Assembly: GCA_035939775.1 (NCBI GenBank)
Contig: DASZFO010000353.1
Coordinates: forward strand, 1-64,000
Reading direction: 5' to 3'
Origin: Pirellulales bacterium
GTDB lineage: Bacteria; Planctomycetota; Planctomycetia; Pirellulales; DATAWG01
Length of the DNA: 64,000 nucleotides
Shown: positions 52,085-61,236 of the stretch, piece after piece
Numbering within the stretch: the first letter of the stretch is position 1
How the letters are laid out: each line of letters begins with the position of its first letter
Notes under the pieces: generated by a model
Database searches by the model: none
What the model saw: the letters and a program-made list of their open reading frames with translations, nothing else
What the model was told of the DNA's origin: nothing
Program-made: the position numbers and the translations under genes

Positions 52085-52837
52085 ATGATAACGCATTTGC
52101 TGGCCGTCGTGATTGCCGCGGGTTTGGCGGTTGGGAACTCCGATTCCCCATCGCCGCAGGAAGAGCAGCTTGAAAAGGCCGCTCGTGCCTATCGCATTCA
52201 GGTCTATGACACATTCCACCTCGACCGTGCCGAGTACGATCGGCGCCGGGCCGAATGGACGCGATTGGAGGCCGCTTGGCAAACCGCCGGCAAGCCGGAT
52301 CGTGAATTGCCGGCGATCGTGAGTTGGTTAGCGACGGCGACGGCTCAATCGCAACCGGAGTCGATCGGTCCGCTGCCCGACGCGCCAATCGTCACCGCCG
52401 ATCCCCAGACCCAGCCGAAGAACGCGAACGCGCGGCAGGTGGTCGTGCCCAAAAATAGTGACGACGCGCGGGCTGTCGGAGGATCTGAACCAAAACCAGA
52501 ACAACCAACGAAGCCCAGCGCCGCGGAGAAAGCTCCTGTCGCGAATGTAGATCCCGCTACATCGGCGCCAATCGAACAACCAAGCTCGAACAACGCTGCA
52601 ACGCCTGTCGGCGCGACCACCGCGGTCGAGCAACCCGCGCCGGATGAGAAGCCCGCGGAAAAGGAGACCGCCGCGCCCGAGTCGTCTGCCCCGACGCCGA
52701 GTCCGCCCACGACCGGCGACGGCGCCGATCAAGGGCGCCCCGCCACCACCGGTTGGCTGCATTCTCTCGGGGAAGAACTCGGGCAAGACCTGAACAGCCT
52801 GGGCGTGACGCTCGCCTGGAAGCGCGAGTCGAAATAA
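52085..52837 (+). CDS. Small exported Pro/Ala-rich protein of unknown function
   Basis: About 250 residues from ATG 52085 with a signal peptide (MITHLLAVVIAAGLAVGNSD). A helical region (EEQLEKAARAYRIQVYDTFH, RRRAEWTRLEAAWQTAGKPD) is followed by about 130 residues of Pro/Ala/Glu-rich low-complexity sequence and a short C-terminal amphipathic segment (GWLHSLGEELGQDLNSLGVT). No family recognised. It converges with flgL, whose stop is about 50 bases away. Confidence 0.6.
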   Translation: MITHLLAVVIAAGLAVGNSDSPSPQEEQLEKAARAYRIQVYDTFHLDRAEYDRRRAEWTRLEAAWQTAGKPDRELPAIVSWLATATAQSQPESIGPLPDAPIVTADPQTQPKNANARQVVVPKNSDDARAVGGSEPKPEQPTKPSAAEKAPVANVDPATSAPIEQPSSNNAATPVGATTAVEQPAPDEKPAEKETAAPESSAPTPSPPTTGDGADQGRPATTGWLHSLGEELGQDLNSLGVTLAWKRESK

Positions 52838-52887
52838 AGTGTACCCCTCACCTTCCGCGTGAGAGGTACACTATCGCAAATCGCCGC

Positions 52888-55197
52888 TCACAGGTAATTC
52901 AGCAGGGTCAGTTTCGAGATTTGGGCCGTCATCTGCAGCGTAGCGGTGAAGGAAGTCTGAAGCGCCGTCAGGTTCGTGATCGCGCTGGCCATATCGACAT
53001 CGACCGTGTTCGACAGGCTCGATTGCAGGTTGTCCTGCTCCGTGGCCAAGGAAGTGCTCACCGTGTTTAGCGTTTGTTCTCGGGCACCGAGGTCGGCGCG
53101 TGTCAAATCGAGTTGACTCGACGCGCCGTCGAGCAGCCCGATCGCGCGATTGATCCCGTTCGTGTCGTTGTTTTCCAGCGCCGATTTGAGGCGGATCAGC
53201 GCGTTGAAGGCGCTATCCGTTTCCTGCGGGTTGACGTCGGCGCCGGCGATCGTTGTTGTTCCGCCGGACGCGGTCGCCGGATTGCTTTGCGTTTGACCGG
53301 CGGGGACTAATCCAAGGTCTTGGGCCGCGGTGCTGCCATTCTGCTCGATCACGGCCAATGGGGAAACCGTCGAAGGGTCGGTCGTGGTGAGGACGATGCC
53401 GTTGCCTGTCGATGCAAGCTGGGCAGTGACTTTGTTGGCCGCGACCTGATTGTTCGGGTCGTTGTTAATCAGGTTGATGACGTCTTGAATCGTCTTGGCG
53501 GAGCCAACCGTGACCTTGAGTTGGTATCCATCCGGGCGCTGGACGATGAAATCCGTGCCGCTCGTCGCCGTATGGATGCCGATGCCGTAATTCAATTGCG
53601 TCAATAATGTCGAACCGTTGAACGTGCGCACGCCGAGCTGGGCGGCCGTCGAGCCGCCGTTCTCGCCGATCGAAAAATCGGACCCCGAAAGCCGCGAGCG
53701 AATGTTAATGCCATTGCCCGACGAATTGATCTCCGCCGACAGCGAAGCGGGCGAGCCGTTGAGCGTGTTGAGCAAATCCTCGACGGTGTGATCGCCGCTG
53801 GTGTCGATCGTATAGGTCTGGCCGCCGTTGGCGATTTGCAGGCCTGAGCCGCTGTCGAAGTTCACTCCGCTGCCGCCGGCGGTCGTGGCGGTTGGGGTTG
53901 TGTCGAGCGTGCCGCTGCCATCGTTTTTGAGTTCGGCCGGGTCCAGAGCGGCTGTGAAGTCGGCCGAAAACGCGGCGTTGTTGTTGAGGGCATGCACCAC
54001 GTCCTTAGCGGTGCTCAGGCCGCTGGCGATGTCGATCGTGATCGTTTTTCCGACCGCATCGTAGTTCACCTTTTCGGAGCCGACGGTGACCGTGTGATCG
54101 TCGATCAGGTGAACGGCAAAGCCGTTGTAGGCAGCGCCGTGGTTGTTAGCTTGGATGACGATGTCTTTATCGCTGCCGGATGAAATCAGGTTGGCCTGGG
54201 CTTGCGAACCGAGGATGTCCGATAGCGACGTGGTGAGTGTGAGCTGGGGATTGAGCGGCTTGCCAACGACCGCCGTGCCGACGTTGTTCGGGCTCAAGAT
54301 GCCAAGTTGTGCGGCGGTGGTCGTGTTGCCGACTTCCGTGATCGTTAGATTGCCCCCGCCGGCGGCGTCGAGCGAGACATTCAGCCCGGTGGATGTGATA
54401 TCGACGCGGAGCGTTCTTCCGAGCGGCGGATGCGACTCGATCAGATTGGCCACGTCGCCGAGCGTGACCGCGTTGCTCAGATCGACGACGCTGGAATGTG
54501 CGCCGTCGGAGATCGTGATGCTCCCCTTATTTACGCCTTGGCCGCCATCGAGATCGGAGAGCCTGGTGTCGGCCGTGACGTTGGGCGTGAGATTGGCGGC
54601 GCCGCTCACTCCGGTCGAGAGCGCGCCAAACGCATCCGCGCCGCTCACGTTGGTTTGGAAGAGTTGGCTGATGTCGGACAAGCTGGTGAGTTGCTCGGCA
54701 TTGCCGACATATTTGACATACGAACCGTCGGTTTGAAACGGCGACGTTCCGGCCTGCGAACCGGCGAACAGATAGCGGCCGTTGAAGCTCTGATTGCCGA
54801 TGTCGGTCAATTGCTGGATGGCGCTGGCGACCACTTGGGCCGCGGTTTGGCGCTGGGAGCTGTCGGCCACTGTGCCGGCTACGGAAAGGGCCGTCGAGCG
54901 AGCGTTGGACAACAGGTTCGCCACATTTCCCAGCGCGGTGTCGGTTTCCGTCAAATACGATTGGTTGGTATCGAGATTGTTCTTGATTTGGGTCTTCTGT
55001 TGAATCAACCGGTTCAAATTAATGGCTTGGGCCGCCGCCGTCGGATCATCGCTCGGCAGGGTCAGCCGCTGTCCCGTGGACACCTGGCTCTCGAGCTGCT
55101 GCAAGCCGATCTCATCGGCCTGCAACTGCGCGTTGAGCCGCTGGGTGGTCAGCAGATCGCTGACTCGCGTGGCAGGAATGGGAGCGATGGCGGTCAT
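52888..55197 (-). CDS. flgL: Flagellar hook-associated protein 3, FlgL (oversized)
   Basis: A 769-residue FlgL, more than twice the usual length of about 300. The flagellin-like N-terminal helices (RVSDLLTTQRLNAQLQADEI, LESQVSTGQRLTLPSDDPTA) and C-terminal helices (TALQTSFTATLQMTAQISKL, ending TLLNYL) are intact, and the Phe-rich junction NGRYLFAGSQAGTSPFQ is typical. The insertion of about 450 residues contains beta modules of the flagellin hook/IN type (DLIESHPPLGRTLRVDITST, LLNTLNGSPASLSAEINSSG, LINNDPNNQVAANKVTAQLA). FlgL joins FlgK to the filament. It follows flgK after repeat copy F. Confidence 0.92.
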   Translation of the reverse strand: MTAIAPIPATRVSDLLTTQRLNAQLQADEIGLQQLESQVSTGQRLTLPSDDPTAAAQAINLNRLIQQKTQIKNNLDTNQSYLTETDTALGNVANLLSNARSTALSVAGTVADSSQRQTAAQVVASAIQQLTDIGNQSFNGRYLFAGSQAGTSPFQTDGSYVKYVGNAEQLTSLSDISQLFQTNVSGADAFGALSTGVSGAANLTPNVTADTRLSDLDGGQGVNKGSITISDGAHSSVVDLSNAVTLGDVANLIESHPPLGRTLRVDITSTGLNVSLDAAGGGNLTITEVGNTTTAAQLGILSPNNVGTAVVGKPLNPQLTLTTSLSDILGSQAQANLISSGSDKDIVIQANNHGAAYNGFAVHLIDDHTVTVGSEKVNYDAVGKTITIDIASGLSTAKDVVHALNNNAAFSADFTAALDPAELKNDGSGTLDTTPTATTAGGSGVNFDSGSGLQIANGGQTYTIDTSGDHTVEDLLNTLNGSPASLSAEINSSGNGINIRSRLSGSDFSIGENGGSTAAQLGVRTFNGSTLLTQLNYGIGIHTATSGTDFIVQRPDGYQLKVTVGSAKTIQDVINLINNDPNNQVAANKVTAQLASTGNGIVLTTTDPSTVSPLAVIEQNGSTAAQDLGLVPAGQTQSNPATASGGTTTIAGADVNPQETDSAFNALIRLKSALENNDTNGINRAIGLLDGASSQLDLTRADLGAREQTLNTVSTSLATEQDNLQSSLSNTVDVDMASAITNLTALQTSFTATLQMTAQISKLTLLNYL

Positions 55198-55210
55198 GAG
55201 TTTTTAGAAT

Positions 55211-55320
55211 GCCTAACAAATCCGGCTGGGAGAAGGGGACAGTCCCCGTTTTGCTCCGCCGACCATCGCGGCGATGGTGCCCGCGCAAACGCGGGACAGT
55301 CCCCGCCGGATTTGTCAGGC
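55211..55320. repeat. GGGGACAGTCCCC repeat, copy F (long-centre type)
   Basis: About 110 bases with GCCTAACAAATCCGGC, two GGGACAGTCCCC cores, the centre GCGGCGATGGTGCCCGC (as in copy D) and the closing arm GCCGGATTTGTCAGGC. It is inserted between flgK and flgL, within the flagellar operon. Confidence 0.85.
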
Positions 55321-55324
55321 ATCC

Positions 55325-57022
55325 TTATAGCTGGACTAAATCGTTCAACAATTGGCTGAGCGTCGCTATGTATTTCGCCGAAGCCTGAAAGTTGCGCTGA
55401 TATTGCAGCATGTTCACCGTTTCTTCGTCGATGTTGACGCCGCTGATGGATTGCTGTTGGCCCTCGAGCGAGGCGGCGAACGTCGCGGCGCTATCGCTGA
55501 CGCTCTTGGCGACGCTCGATCCCTGGGTGACGCTCGAAGCGATCTGATCGTACAGGTTCGACATCGTCGCGCCGTTTTGCGAGGCCAGCGGCAAGTCCTG
55601 GAATTGGGCGAGTTGCTGCGCCACATTCGTATCGACCCCCACGCCGCCGCTGCTCGCAGCGAAGGTCGACGGGTCTTGGACGACGGCGCTGTTCACCGCG
55701 ATTCCCCGCGCATCGGATCCCGTGAAAAACGTGTTGATTCCCAGTGCCGCCAACGTCCCGCTTGTGTCTCCGGCGAAGGCCACCTGTTGGTCGGCCGAAG
55801 TGGTGCTGATCGTGAGTTTGCCTTCGGGCGTCGTTGCCGCGGACAGTCCGCTGATCGAGTTCAATTGTGATGCGAGATTGGAGAGCGAGGTATCGCCGGC
55901 GAGGCCGTTTTCGGTAACCTGCACGTTGGTCGTCTGCGTCAGCCCGGTGGCCTTGTTATAGACCAGCACTTGAAACGTGCCGCTCGACGGCGAGTTTTTG
56001 AGCCCCGTGGCATCGAGCGCCGTGTTCACATCGTCCACCGGCGTGGTGCTCGTCACTTGGCTATAGCCGTTCAATCCTTGACCGGTTGAATAGATCTTGT
56101 TGAACTCATGAGCCAACGTGCCGGCGAATGAATCGAGCTGATCGAGGAACCCGCCGAGGATCTGATCGCGAGAGTTGATCAGCCCTCCCACTTCGCCGGA
56201 ATTGATGGCTAGCTTCGAATCGGTCGCGGCCAGACGAATGTTCGCGGCCGACAGCCCGCGATCCGAGGTCGTATCAACTTTGACCTGCCGGACCTGTCCC
56301 TCGGAAATGAGATAGTCGCCGCCGCTGTAGACATTCACCGTTCCGTCGGGCTGGACCGTCGTCGTGATGTTGATCAGCTTCGACAAGTCGGAAAGCGCTT
56401 GGTCGCGCTGGTCGCGGAGACCGACCGCCTGGCTCGAAGTGGTATTGCCCCCTTCGGCGTCGGCGATTTGAACGTTGAGCTTGCCCACTTGGTTGAGCAG
56501 GCTATTGATGTTGCCGGCGTCTTGAATCACTTGGTCGTTCAAGTGCGAGCGAAGTTGGCTGGCTTGCGACGCCAAGTTATTGAGAGTGCTGGCCACCGTC
56601 TGCCCCTTGAGCACCGCGAGATTGCGAGTGGGAACATCCTGCGGCGAATTGAGCACTTGCGCAATGCTCGAAGTGAAATCGGTCAGTGACGTGCCGAGAT
56701 TCGAGCTGTTCAATTCACCGAACAGGCTCTCGAGCTGCTGGTAGGTTTGCGTGCTCAGGGCAGTGCTCGTTTGATCGCTGGCCGCGCCGCGAACGCGTTG
56801 GTTGAGGAACTGATCGACTTCCTGTTGAATCGCATGGATTTGAACGCCAGTGCCCAATAGCAATCCGCCGACTTGCTGCGAGGGACCAGCGGCGAGATCC
56901 ACCACCTCGCGGCTGTAACCGGGGGTGCTGGCGTTGGAGATATTCTGGCCGGCGACCTGCAATCCAATTTGTTGGATTTGCAGAGTATTGCTGGCCATCT
57001 GAATGGAGCTGAACAGCGACAT
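55325..57022 (-). CDS. flgK: Flagellar hook-associated protein 1, FlgK
   Basis: A 565-residue FlgK. The N terminus MSLFSSIQMASNTLQIQQIG followed by AGQNISNASTPGYSREVVDL is the rod/hook-family signature; the middle has LGGFLDQLDSFAGTLAHEFN and the C terminus SGVNIDEETVNMLQYQRNFQ, ASAKYIATLSQLLNDLV. FlgK forms the hook-filament junction with FlgL. Its size is normal. It is preceded by the flgN chaperone gene (34 bases away), which fits its need for that chaperone. flgL follows after repeat copy F. Confidence 0.96.
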   Translation of the reverse strand: MSLFSSIQMASNTLQIQQIGLQVAGQNISNASTPGYSREVVDLAAGPSQQVGGLLLGTGVQIHAIQQEVDQFLNQRVRGAASDQTSTALSTQTYQQLESLFGELNSSNLGTSLTDFTSSIAQVLNSPQDVPTRNLAVLKGQTVASTLNNLASQASQLRSHLNDQVIQDAGNINSLLNQVGKLNVQIADAEGGNTTSSQAVGLRDQRDQALSDLSKLINITTTVQPDGTVNVYSGGDYLISEGQVRQVKVDTTSDRGLSAANIRLAATDSKLAINSGEVGGLINSRDQILGGFLDQLDSFAGTLAHEFNKIYSTGQGLNGYSQVTSTTPVDDVNTALDATGLKNSPSSGTFQVLVYNKATGLTQTTNVQVTENGLAGDTSLSNLASQLNSISGLSAATTPEGKLTISTTSADQQVAFAGDTSGTLAALGINTFFTGSDARGIAVNSAVVQDPSTFAASSGGVGVDTNVAQQLAQFQDLPLASQNGATMSNLYDQIASSVTQGSSVAKSVSDSAATFAASLEGQQQSISGVNIDEETVNMLQYQRNFQASAKYIATLSQLLNDLVQL

Positions 57023-57056
57023 CGCGCTCGATCCCGGTGGAAATTGGCCAGAATGG

Positions 57057-57551
57057 CTAGGCCGCCCGGTCTACCAGGAATCCGCCGGACCTGGCGGAAT
57101 CGTCCTTTTCATATGTCGGCTGTAGTCGGCCGCCAGTAGCGATAATCTCCAGCACTTGAGAAAGATGAATCAGCGTCCGCTGCACGAGTACCCAATTTGT
57201 CAGGCTGTGGTGCTGCAAGAGCCGCATACGAGCAGTCGCTTCGCGAAGCTTTGGGCTCAAGTTTTTGCGCTGGGACAGCGGCAGCGCCGCCGCCAGGCTC
57301 TTCAAATCGTTCGCTGGCAATCCTTCGGCCGCCGCCTGTGCTAGCAACTCGAGGCGTCGCTCCTGGCAGGCTTGCAGCCGGCCGATTAGTTCTTCTTCCC
57401 GGCTGCGCAGGGCTTCCATCGCTAGCGTGTCGGAGGTGAGCAGTCGATGACGCTTATCGGAGAGCACGCTGAGCAATTCGGTTTGAATATCCGATAGCTC
57501 GGCCAATAGGCCGGCCAGTTCTGACTCCCAGGCGATTATCTGCGTTGGCAT
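57057..57551 (-). CDS. flgN: FlgN-like flagellar export chaperone
   Basis: A 164-residue all-helical protein with the FlgN pattern: an N-terminal helix (WESELAGLLAELSDIQTELL), KRHRLLTSDTLAMEALRSRE followed by EELIGRLQACQERRLELLAQ, and a C-terminal helix (HHSLTNWVLVQRTLIHLSQV). FlgN binds FlgK and FlgL C termini and delivers them to the export gate. Sequence similarity among FlgN proteins is low, but position directly upstream of flgK supports the call. Confidence 0.82.
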   Translation of the reverse strand: MPTQIIAWESELAGLLAELSDIQTELLSVLSDKRHRLLTSDTLAMEALRSREEELIGRLQACQERRLELLAQAAAEGLPANDLKSLAAALPLSQRKNLSPKLREATARMRLLQHHSLTNWVLVQRTLIHLSQVLEIIATGGRLQPTYEKDDSARSGGFLVDRAA

Positions 57552-57570
57552 GAAATGCTCGAAGTGGAAA

Positions 57571-57659
57571 GGTTCGGGGTTCGGGACTCGAGACTGGGGA
57601 GGCGGGGTTCCGGGGAAATCGCGGCTTAGGGCCGCGCGCTACGAATCCCGAATCCCGCG
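57571..57659. repeat. TTCGGG/CCCGAA inverted repeats
   Basis: GGTTCGGGGTTCGGGACTCG at the left and CGAATCCCGAATCCCGCG at the right are imperfect inverted arms; the 114-base gap between flgJ and flgN is almost filled by them. Confidence 0.55.
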
Positions 57660-57665
57660 TTGTTA

Positions 57666-58061
57666 TCAGCGATTGCCGGCTTGCATCTGCGCATTGAACA
57701 GTTCGAACATCTGGCCGGTGAATTGGCTAGCGTTGGCTTGCGACATTTTCTCGGAGAGCACCTGATCCAATTGCCCTTGGAAGGCTTCTTCCGCCCGGCC
57801 GCCGTTGAAATAGGCCGTCTTGCCGACGGTCTTGTGCATTTCGTGCAGCAGTTGGCCGTAGAACGATTGGCCGACGAAGGCGTCGAACTTTTCGCGCACC
57901 TGGCTCTGATCGGCCAATTGCGCGCCGGTGCCGGGCGCGCCGGTCGGCGGCTGCATCGAGAGATACTGATTGGCCAATCGTTGCGTTGCCGCCAGCGAGT
58001 GATTGGCATGTGACTCCGCCAAGCTGGCCGCGCTCATCGACGAGATGCTTCCAATGCTCAT
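57666..58061 (-). CDS. flgJ: Rod-binding protein (FlgJ N-terminal type)
   Basis: A 131-residue protein corresponding to the rod-binding half of FlgJ: REKFDAFVGQSFYGQLLHEM, HKTVGKTAYFNGGRAEEAFQ, then GQLDQVLSEKMSQANASQFT. The C-terminal muramidase domain found in enterobacterial FlgJ is absent, as in many other phyla. It caps the growing rod in the periplasm. It lies between flgI and flgN. Confidence 0.88.
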   Translation of the reverse strand: MSIGSISSMSAASLAESHANHSLAATQRLANQYLSMQPPTGAPGTGAQLADQSQVREKFDAFVGQSFYGQLLHEMHKTVGKTAYFNGGRAEEAFQGQLDQVLSEKMSQANASQFTGQMFELFNAQMQAGNR

Positions 58062-58160
58062 GAAATGTTCCGATGGATTGGCCTCGAAGCGCGCTCCCCT
58101 TCGCTGCGCTTCGGGTCGCGGCTAAACGGTCCGATGCTGTGCTTCGTGCTTCGTTGGCGA

Positions 58161-59309
58161 CTATTCTATAATCAATTGCCCATGGAGTTTGCCGTCGCGA
58201 TCGAGACCTTTGACGATGTCGATCACGTCTTCCGGCGGGACCTTGAGCGTGTTGAGCGTATCGACGAGCGCCTTGAGTTTCGGTGTTGGCGTTGAACTGG
58301 TCTCAATCGGCACGAACCGACTGGCCGGCGGGGCCGTCGATTGGCCGGGCCCGGCAATCTCGATCACCATGTTTTTGTGCGTAATCACGACCGCGCCGAT
58401 TTCGACGTCGCCGCCGAACACGACCGTTCCCGACCGCTGATTGATCACGACTCGCGCTTCGGTTTGCGGCTCGAGCATCGGGAGGCTCAAGACCTGCGAG
58501 ACGAACGAGACCGGCTTGTCCTTGTATTGCGGCGGGATTTGCACGACGACGTTTTCTTGGTTCACCGCCTGAGCCAGTTCGCCGGAATGCGACTGAAAGC
58601 CGAGTTGGCCGTTGATCAACTCCGCCACATCCTCGGCCACCTGAAACTCGGCATGATTGCGGTCGAGCACGATCGTAATCTTGCCGTCCTTGACGAACGG
58701 ATTGAAAAAATCCTCTTCCAGCCGGCAGCCTTTGAACACTTTACCGGTCGTCGGCGACTTCGGATCGTCGAGATGAATCGATCCCTGGGCGAAAGCATAG
58801 ACGCGTTCGCTTTCGATCTGCGGGCCTTGTAGGGCGGTGATGAAGAGTTGCCCGCCGGCCAGGCTCTTCGCGCCGCCGATTGAGCTGACTGTGCAATCGA
58901 TCGTATCTCCCTGTCGCGCGCCGGCAGGCGGCACCGTGGCCGTCACGATCACCAGGCCGACGTTCTTTACGTCTTCCTTGAGTTCGAGCGGCCCGCGTTT
59001 CCCCGTCGGGGTGCCCATCAACTGGATCGCTCGGGCGAGGCTGCGCACGGTCGGCAGCGAATTGGCGTTGTCGCCGGTCCCCTTCAGGCCGACGACGATC
59101 CCTAAACCTTGGAGCGTGTTCTCCTCTTGCCCCTTGACGTGACAAATGTTCTTTAGCAGCGTGCGAGCGTTGGCTTGCTTGCCGGTAAATAGCAGCGCCA
59201 TTGTCGCGAGCAACGCGAAAAACAACGGCGACGAGGGAAAGTCGAGGCAGCGACGATCGCTCGCCGGGCGCCTTTGACCACCATAGTGCATCGCACGTCG
59301 CTCAATCAT
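58161..59309 (-). CDS. flgI: Flagellar P-ring protein FlgI
   Basis: A 382-residue FlgI. After a leader of about 48 residues (LDFPSSPLFFALLATMALLF, cleavage near ANARTLL) comes ICHVKGQEENTLQGLGIVVG, followed by LKGTGDN, and later GARQGDTIDCTVSSIGGAKS, LAGGQLFITALQGPQ, EARVVINQRSGTVVFGGDVE and the end LNTLKVPPEDVIDIVKGLDR. FlgI builds the periplasmic P ring in the peptidoglycan layer. The start at 59309 has AGGTGAAAAA upstream. Confidence 0.96.
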   Translation of the reverse strand: MIERRAMHYGGQRRPASDRRCLDFPSSPLFFALLATMALLFTGKQANARTLLKNICHVKGQEENTLQGLGIVVGLKGTGDNANSLPTVRSLARAIQLMGTPTGKRGPLELKEDVKNVGLVIVTATVPPAGARQGDTIDCTVSSIGGAKSLAGGQLFITALQGPQIESERVYAFAQGSIHLDDPKSPTTGKVFKGCRLEEDFFNPFVKDGKITIVLDRNHAEFQVAEDVAELINGQLGFQSHSGELAQAVNQENVVVQIPPQYKDKPVSFVSQVLSLPMLEPQTEARVVINQRSGTVVFGGDVEIGAVVITHKNMVIEIAGPGQSTAPPASRFVPIETSSTPTPKLKALVDTLNTLKVPPEDVIDIVKGLDRDGKLHGQLIIE

Positions 59310-59347
59310 TTTTTCACCTAAAGTCCTGACTTCCGCTTGCGCGTCCT

Positions 59348-59378
59348 CTAGTCCCTAGCCCGGAGTCCCTAGTCCCTA
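59348..59378. repeat. AGTCCCTA direct repeats
   Basis: CTAGTCCCTAG, then CCCGG, then AGTCCCTAGTCCCTA: three to four near-tandem copies in the short gap between flgH and flgI. Confidence 0.6.
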
Positions 59379-60128
59379 AAAAATCGAGAGTCGATCATAA
59401 AGCCGCGTGAGCCAGCCGCGGCGGTAGCCGTCGCGTACGTTGCCCACTTCCTTCTTCTCGATCATCAACTCGGCGATGTTCTGGCTAAGGACCGAATTAT
59501 TCGGAAGCACGTCTTCGCGACGAATCACGCCGGAGAGCGACGCCACCCAGATGTCTTCATTGACTTGAATCTTGTGGTGAGCTTCGATGATCAGGTTGCC
59601 GTTCGGCCGAATGTCGACGATCTCGGCGGATATTTTGAACGTCAGAGCGTCCTTGGTTTGCAATTCGGCGTCGGCCTGATATTGGCTGTCGAGCGTGCCG
59701 TTGGCCTCGGGCTGGCCATTGCTCATCGGCGACGGCTTGATCGACCAGCCGTCGAGATGAATCCAGTTCTTCAACTGGGCGTCGTATTTCCCGGTTTTTC
59801 GGCGGTCGAGTTGTCCCGAGCTGGTCACGGCGGATTTCTCGTCGACGTAGATCGTGATCAAGTCGTGCAGCCGCACCTGCGCCGGCGGGTCCGACTTTTG
59901 AAACAGCCAGGAACTCGACGACAGCCGCAATGCGTCTTGGTCGTTCGCCGGCAGATCGTGATGAAACAAGCTCGAATTCTGCCCCGGCGCTCGCGCGGCG
60001 CAGAAAATCGCCGCCGCCACGATGACCAGCTTGATCGCCAAGCTAACAACCAGCCACACGCGCAACCCGCGGCGCAGGGCGGCGCTCGTTTGCGATTTCG
60101 TTCGGCCGATTGAAATGATCGAGTTCAA
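59376..60128 (-). CDS. flgH: Flagellar L-ring protein FlgH
   Basis: A 250-residue FlgH starting with TTG at 60128, with GGAG upstream. A hydrophobic leader (VWLVVSLAIKLVIVAAAIFC) precedes the mature part: SLFHHDLPANDQDALRLSSS, VRLHDLITIYVDEKSAVTSS, LTFKISAEIVDIRPNGNLII followed by EAHHKIQVNED and SLSGVIRREDVLPNNSVLSQ. FlgH makes the outer-membrane L ring. Enterobacterial FlgH is a lipoprotein; here the leader ends AIFCAARAPG with no Leu-x-Gly/Ala-Cys lipobox, so lipidation is unlikely. It is 2 bases from the flgA stop. Confidence 0.94.
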   Translation of the reverse strand: MNSIISIGRTKSQTSAALRRGLRVWLVVSLAIKLVIVAAAIFCAARAPGQNSSLFHHDLPANDQDALRLSSSSWLFQKSDPPAQVRLHDLITIYVDEKSAVTSSGQLDRRKTGKYDAQLKNWIHLDGWSIKPSPMSNGQPEANGTLDSQYQADAELQTKDALTFKISAEIVDIRPNGNLIIEAHHKIQVNEDIWVASLSGVIRREDVLPNNSVLSQNIAELMIEKKEVGNVRDGYRRGWLTRLYDRLSIF

Positions 60129-60130
60129 GG

Positions 60131-61198
60131 TTATTCGCTCCGCGTGGTTTTATTCTCGCGATCGGCCGTGAACGCCGCGGGCGAAGTCGTCGCCGCGCCG
60201 CCGAACACTTCGACTTCGTCCAGCCCGCAGACGCGCGCCAAAAAAGACTTCCGATCGAGCATGGATTCCACGTTGACCAACTCTCCATGCGCGCCGTTTT
60301 CATGCGCTCGGGCCGGCATTCGGACGACGATCCCCGCGTTGCGGCCGTATACGGTGACCACCTCGCCGCTATGCACCAGCACCTGCGGGCGAACATAATT
60401 GGCGTCGAGCGTTTGGCCTGGCGCGATGGCTTTCACTGCTTCCTTGCCGACCACTTCCTCTGCCGTTTGAAAGGCGCCCGTGACCGATGTGTTCGAGGAA
60501 AGCCGCTGAAGTTCAATATCGCTGGCTCGCACGATCTCGCCGCGCGGCACGGCGTGGGTCGCCACAACGATCGTCGGCGGAAGCGCCACTTGGGCGATGA
60601 CGCTGATCTGCCCCGTTCCATCGGTTGCGTTGACGGTCAGTTGAAACGGCTGCCGCCCGACCCACGGGCGCTGGCCGCCAACGGCCGTGAGGGGCTCCGG
60701 TGTGGCGGCGATGGCTTGCGTCTGCTCGTCATTGAGTTCGACGGTGACCTGCCATGCCTCGTCCGCCACTTTTTCCCGCAGATATCGAACGATTGCGTTG
60801 CTCGCCATTCGCTGGGCCTGCAAGATCAGCACCTTGTTCGGCCGCCGAGCGATGAGTTTGCTCGCCGCATCGTTCGTGCGAACGACGCTAACTTGGCCCG
60901 CGCCCGAAAACTGGTGTTGCGCGAGATTGATGCCGCGGAGATCGAGCAAATCTTGAACGTCGCGCAGCCGCACGAGCATCCGATTGCCGGCCGCCGGGGC
61001 GGGCATCAACTCGATGGCCGCCAATTTGCTCGCCTCTTGTGAATCGGCCGCATAGATTTCGGCCAGGTCGCCGAGCAGCAGCAAGCTCTTCGACGTGCGC
61101 ACCTCGTCGCGGAGTTTGATCTCGGCCGCACGAATGGCGGTTGCAAATAGGGCGAGAAGACCAATGGCGATGGTCGCAGGTTTCATACGTTTAAGCAT
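60131..61198 (-). CDS. flgA: Flagellar P-ring assembly chaperone FlgA
   Basis: A 355-residue protein with a signal peptide (MKPATIAIGLLALFATAIRA). The C-terminal SAF/FlgA region contains HAVPRGEIVRASDIELQRLS, EEVVGKEAVKAIAPGQTLDA, and VRPQVLVHSGEVVTVYGRNA, the block typical of FlgA. The N-terminal half has two more beta modules (RTSKSLLLLGDLAEIYAADS), making it longer than E. coli FlgA (219). It assists P-ring assembly in the periplasm. It lies between flgG and flgH. Confidence 0.92.
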   Translation of the reverse strand: MLKRMKPATIAIGLLALFATAIRAAEIKLRDEVRTSKSLLLLGDLAEIYAADSQEASKLAAIELMPAPAAGNRMLVRLRDVQDLLDLRGINLAQHQFSGAGQVSVVRTNDAASKLIARRPNKVLILQAQRMASNAIVRYLREKVADEAWQVTVELNDEQTQAIAATPEPLTAVGGQRPWVGRQPFQLTVNATDGTGQISVIAQVALPPTIVVATHAVPRGEIVRASDIELQRLSSNTSVTGAFQTAEEVVGKEAVKAIAPGQTLDANYVRPQVLVHSGEVVTVYGRNAGIVVRMPARAHENGAHGELVNVESMLDRKSFLARVCGLDEVEVFGGAATTSPAAFTADRENKTTRSE

Positions 61199-61236
61199 TG
61201 ACAGAGATCTTTTGATTTGTTGAAAACGGTTCGCAA

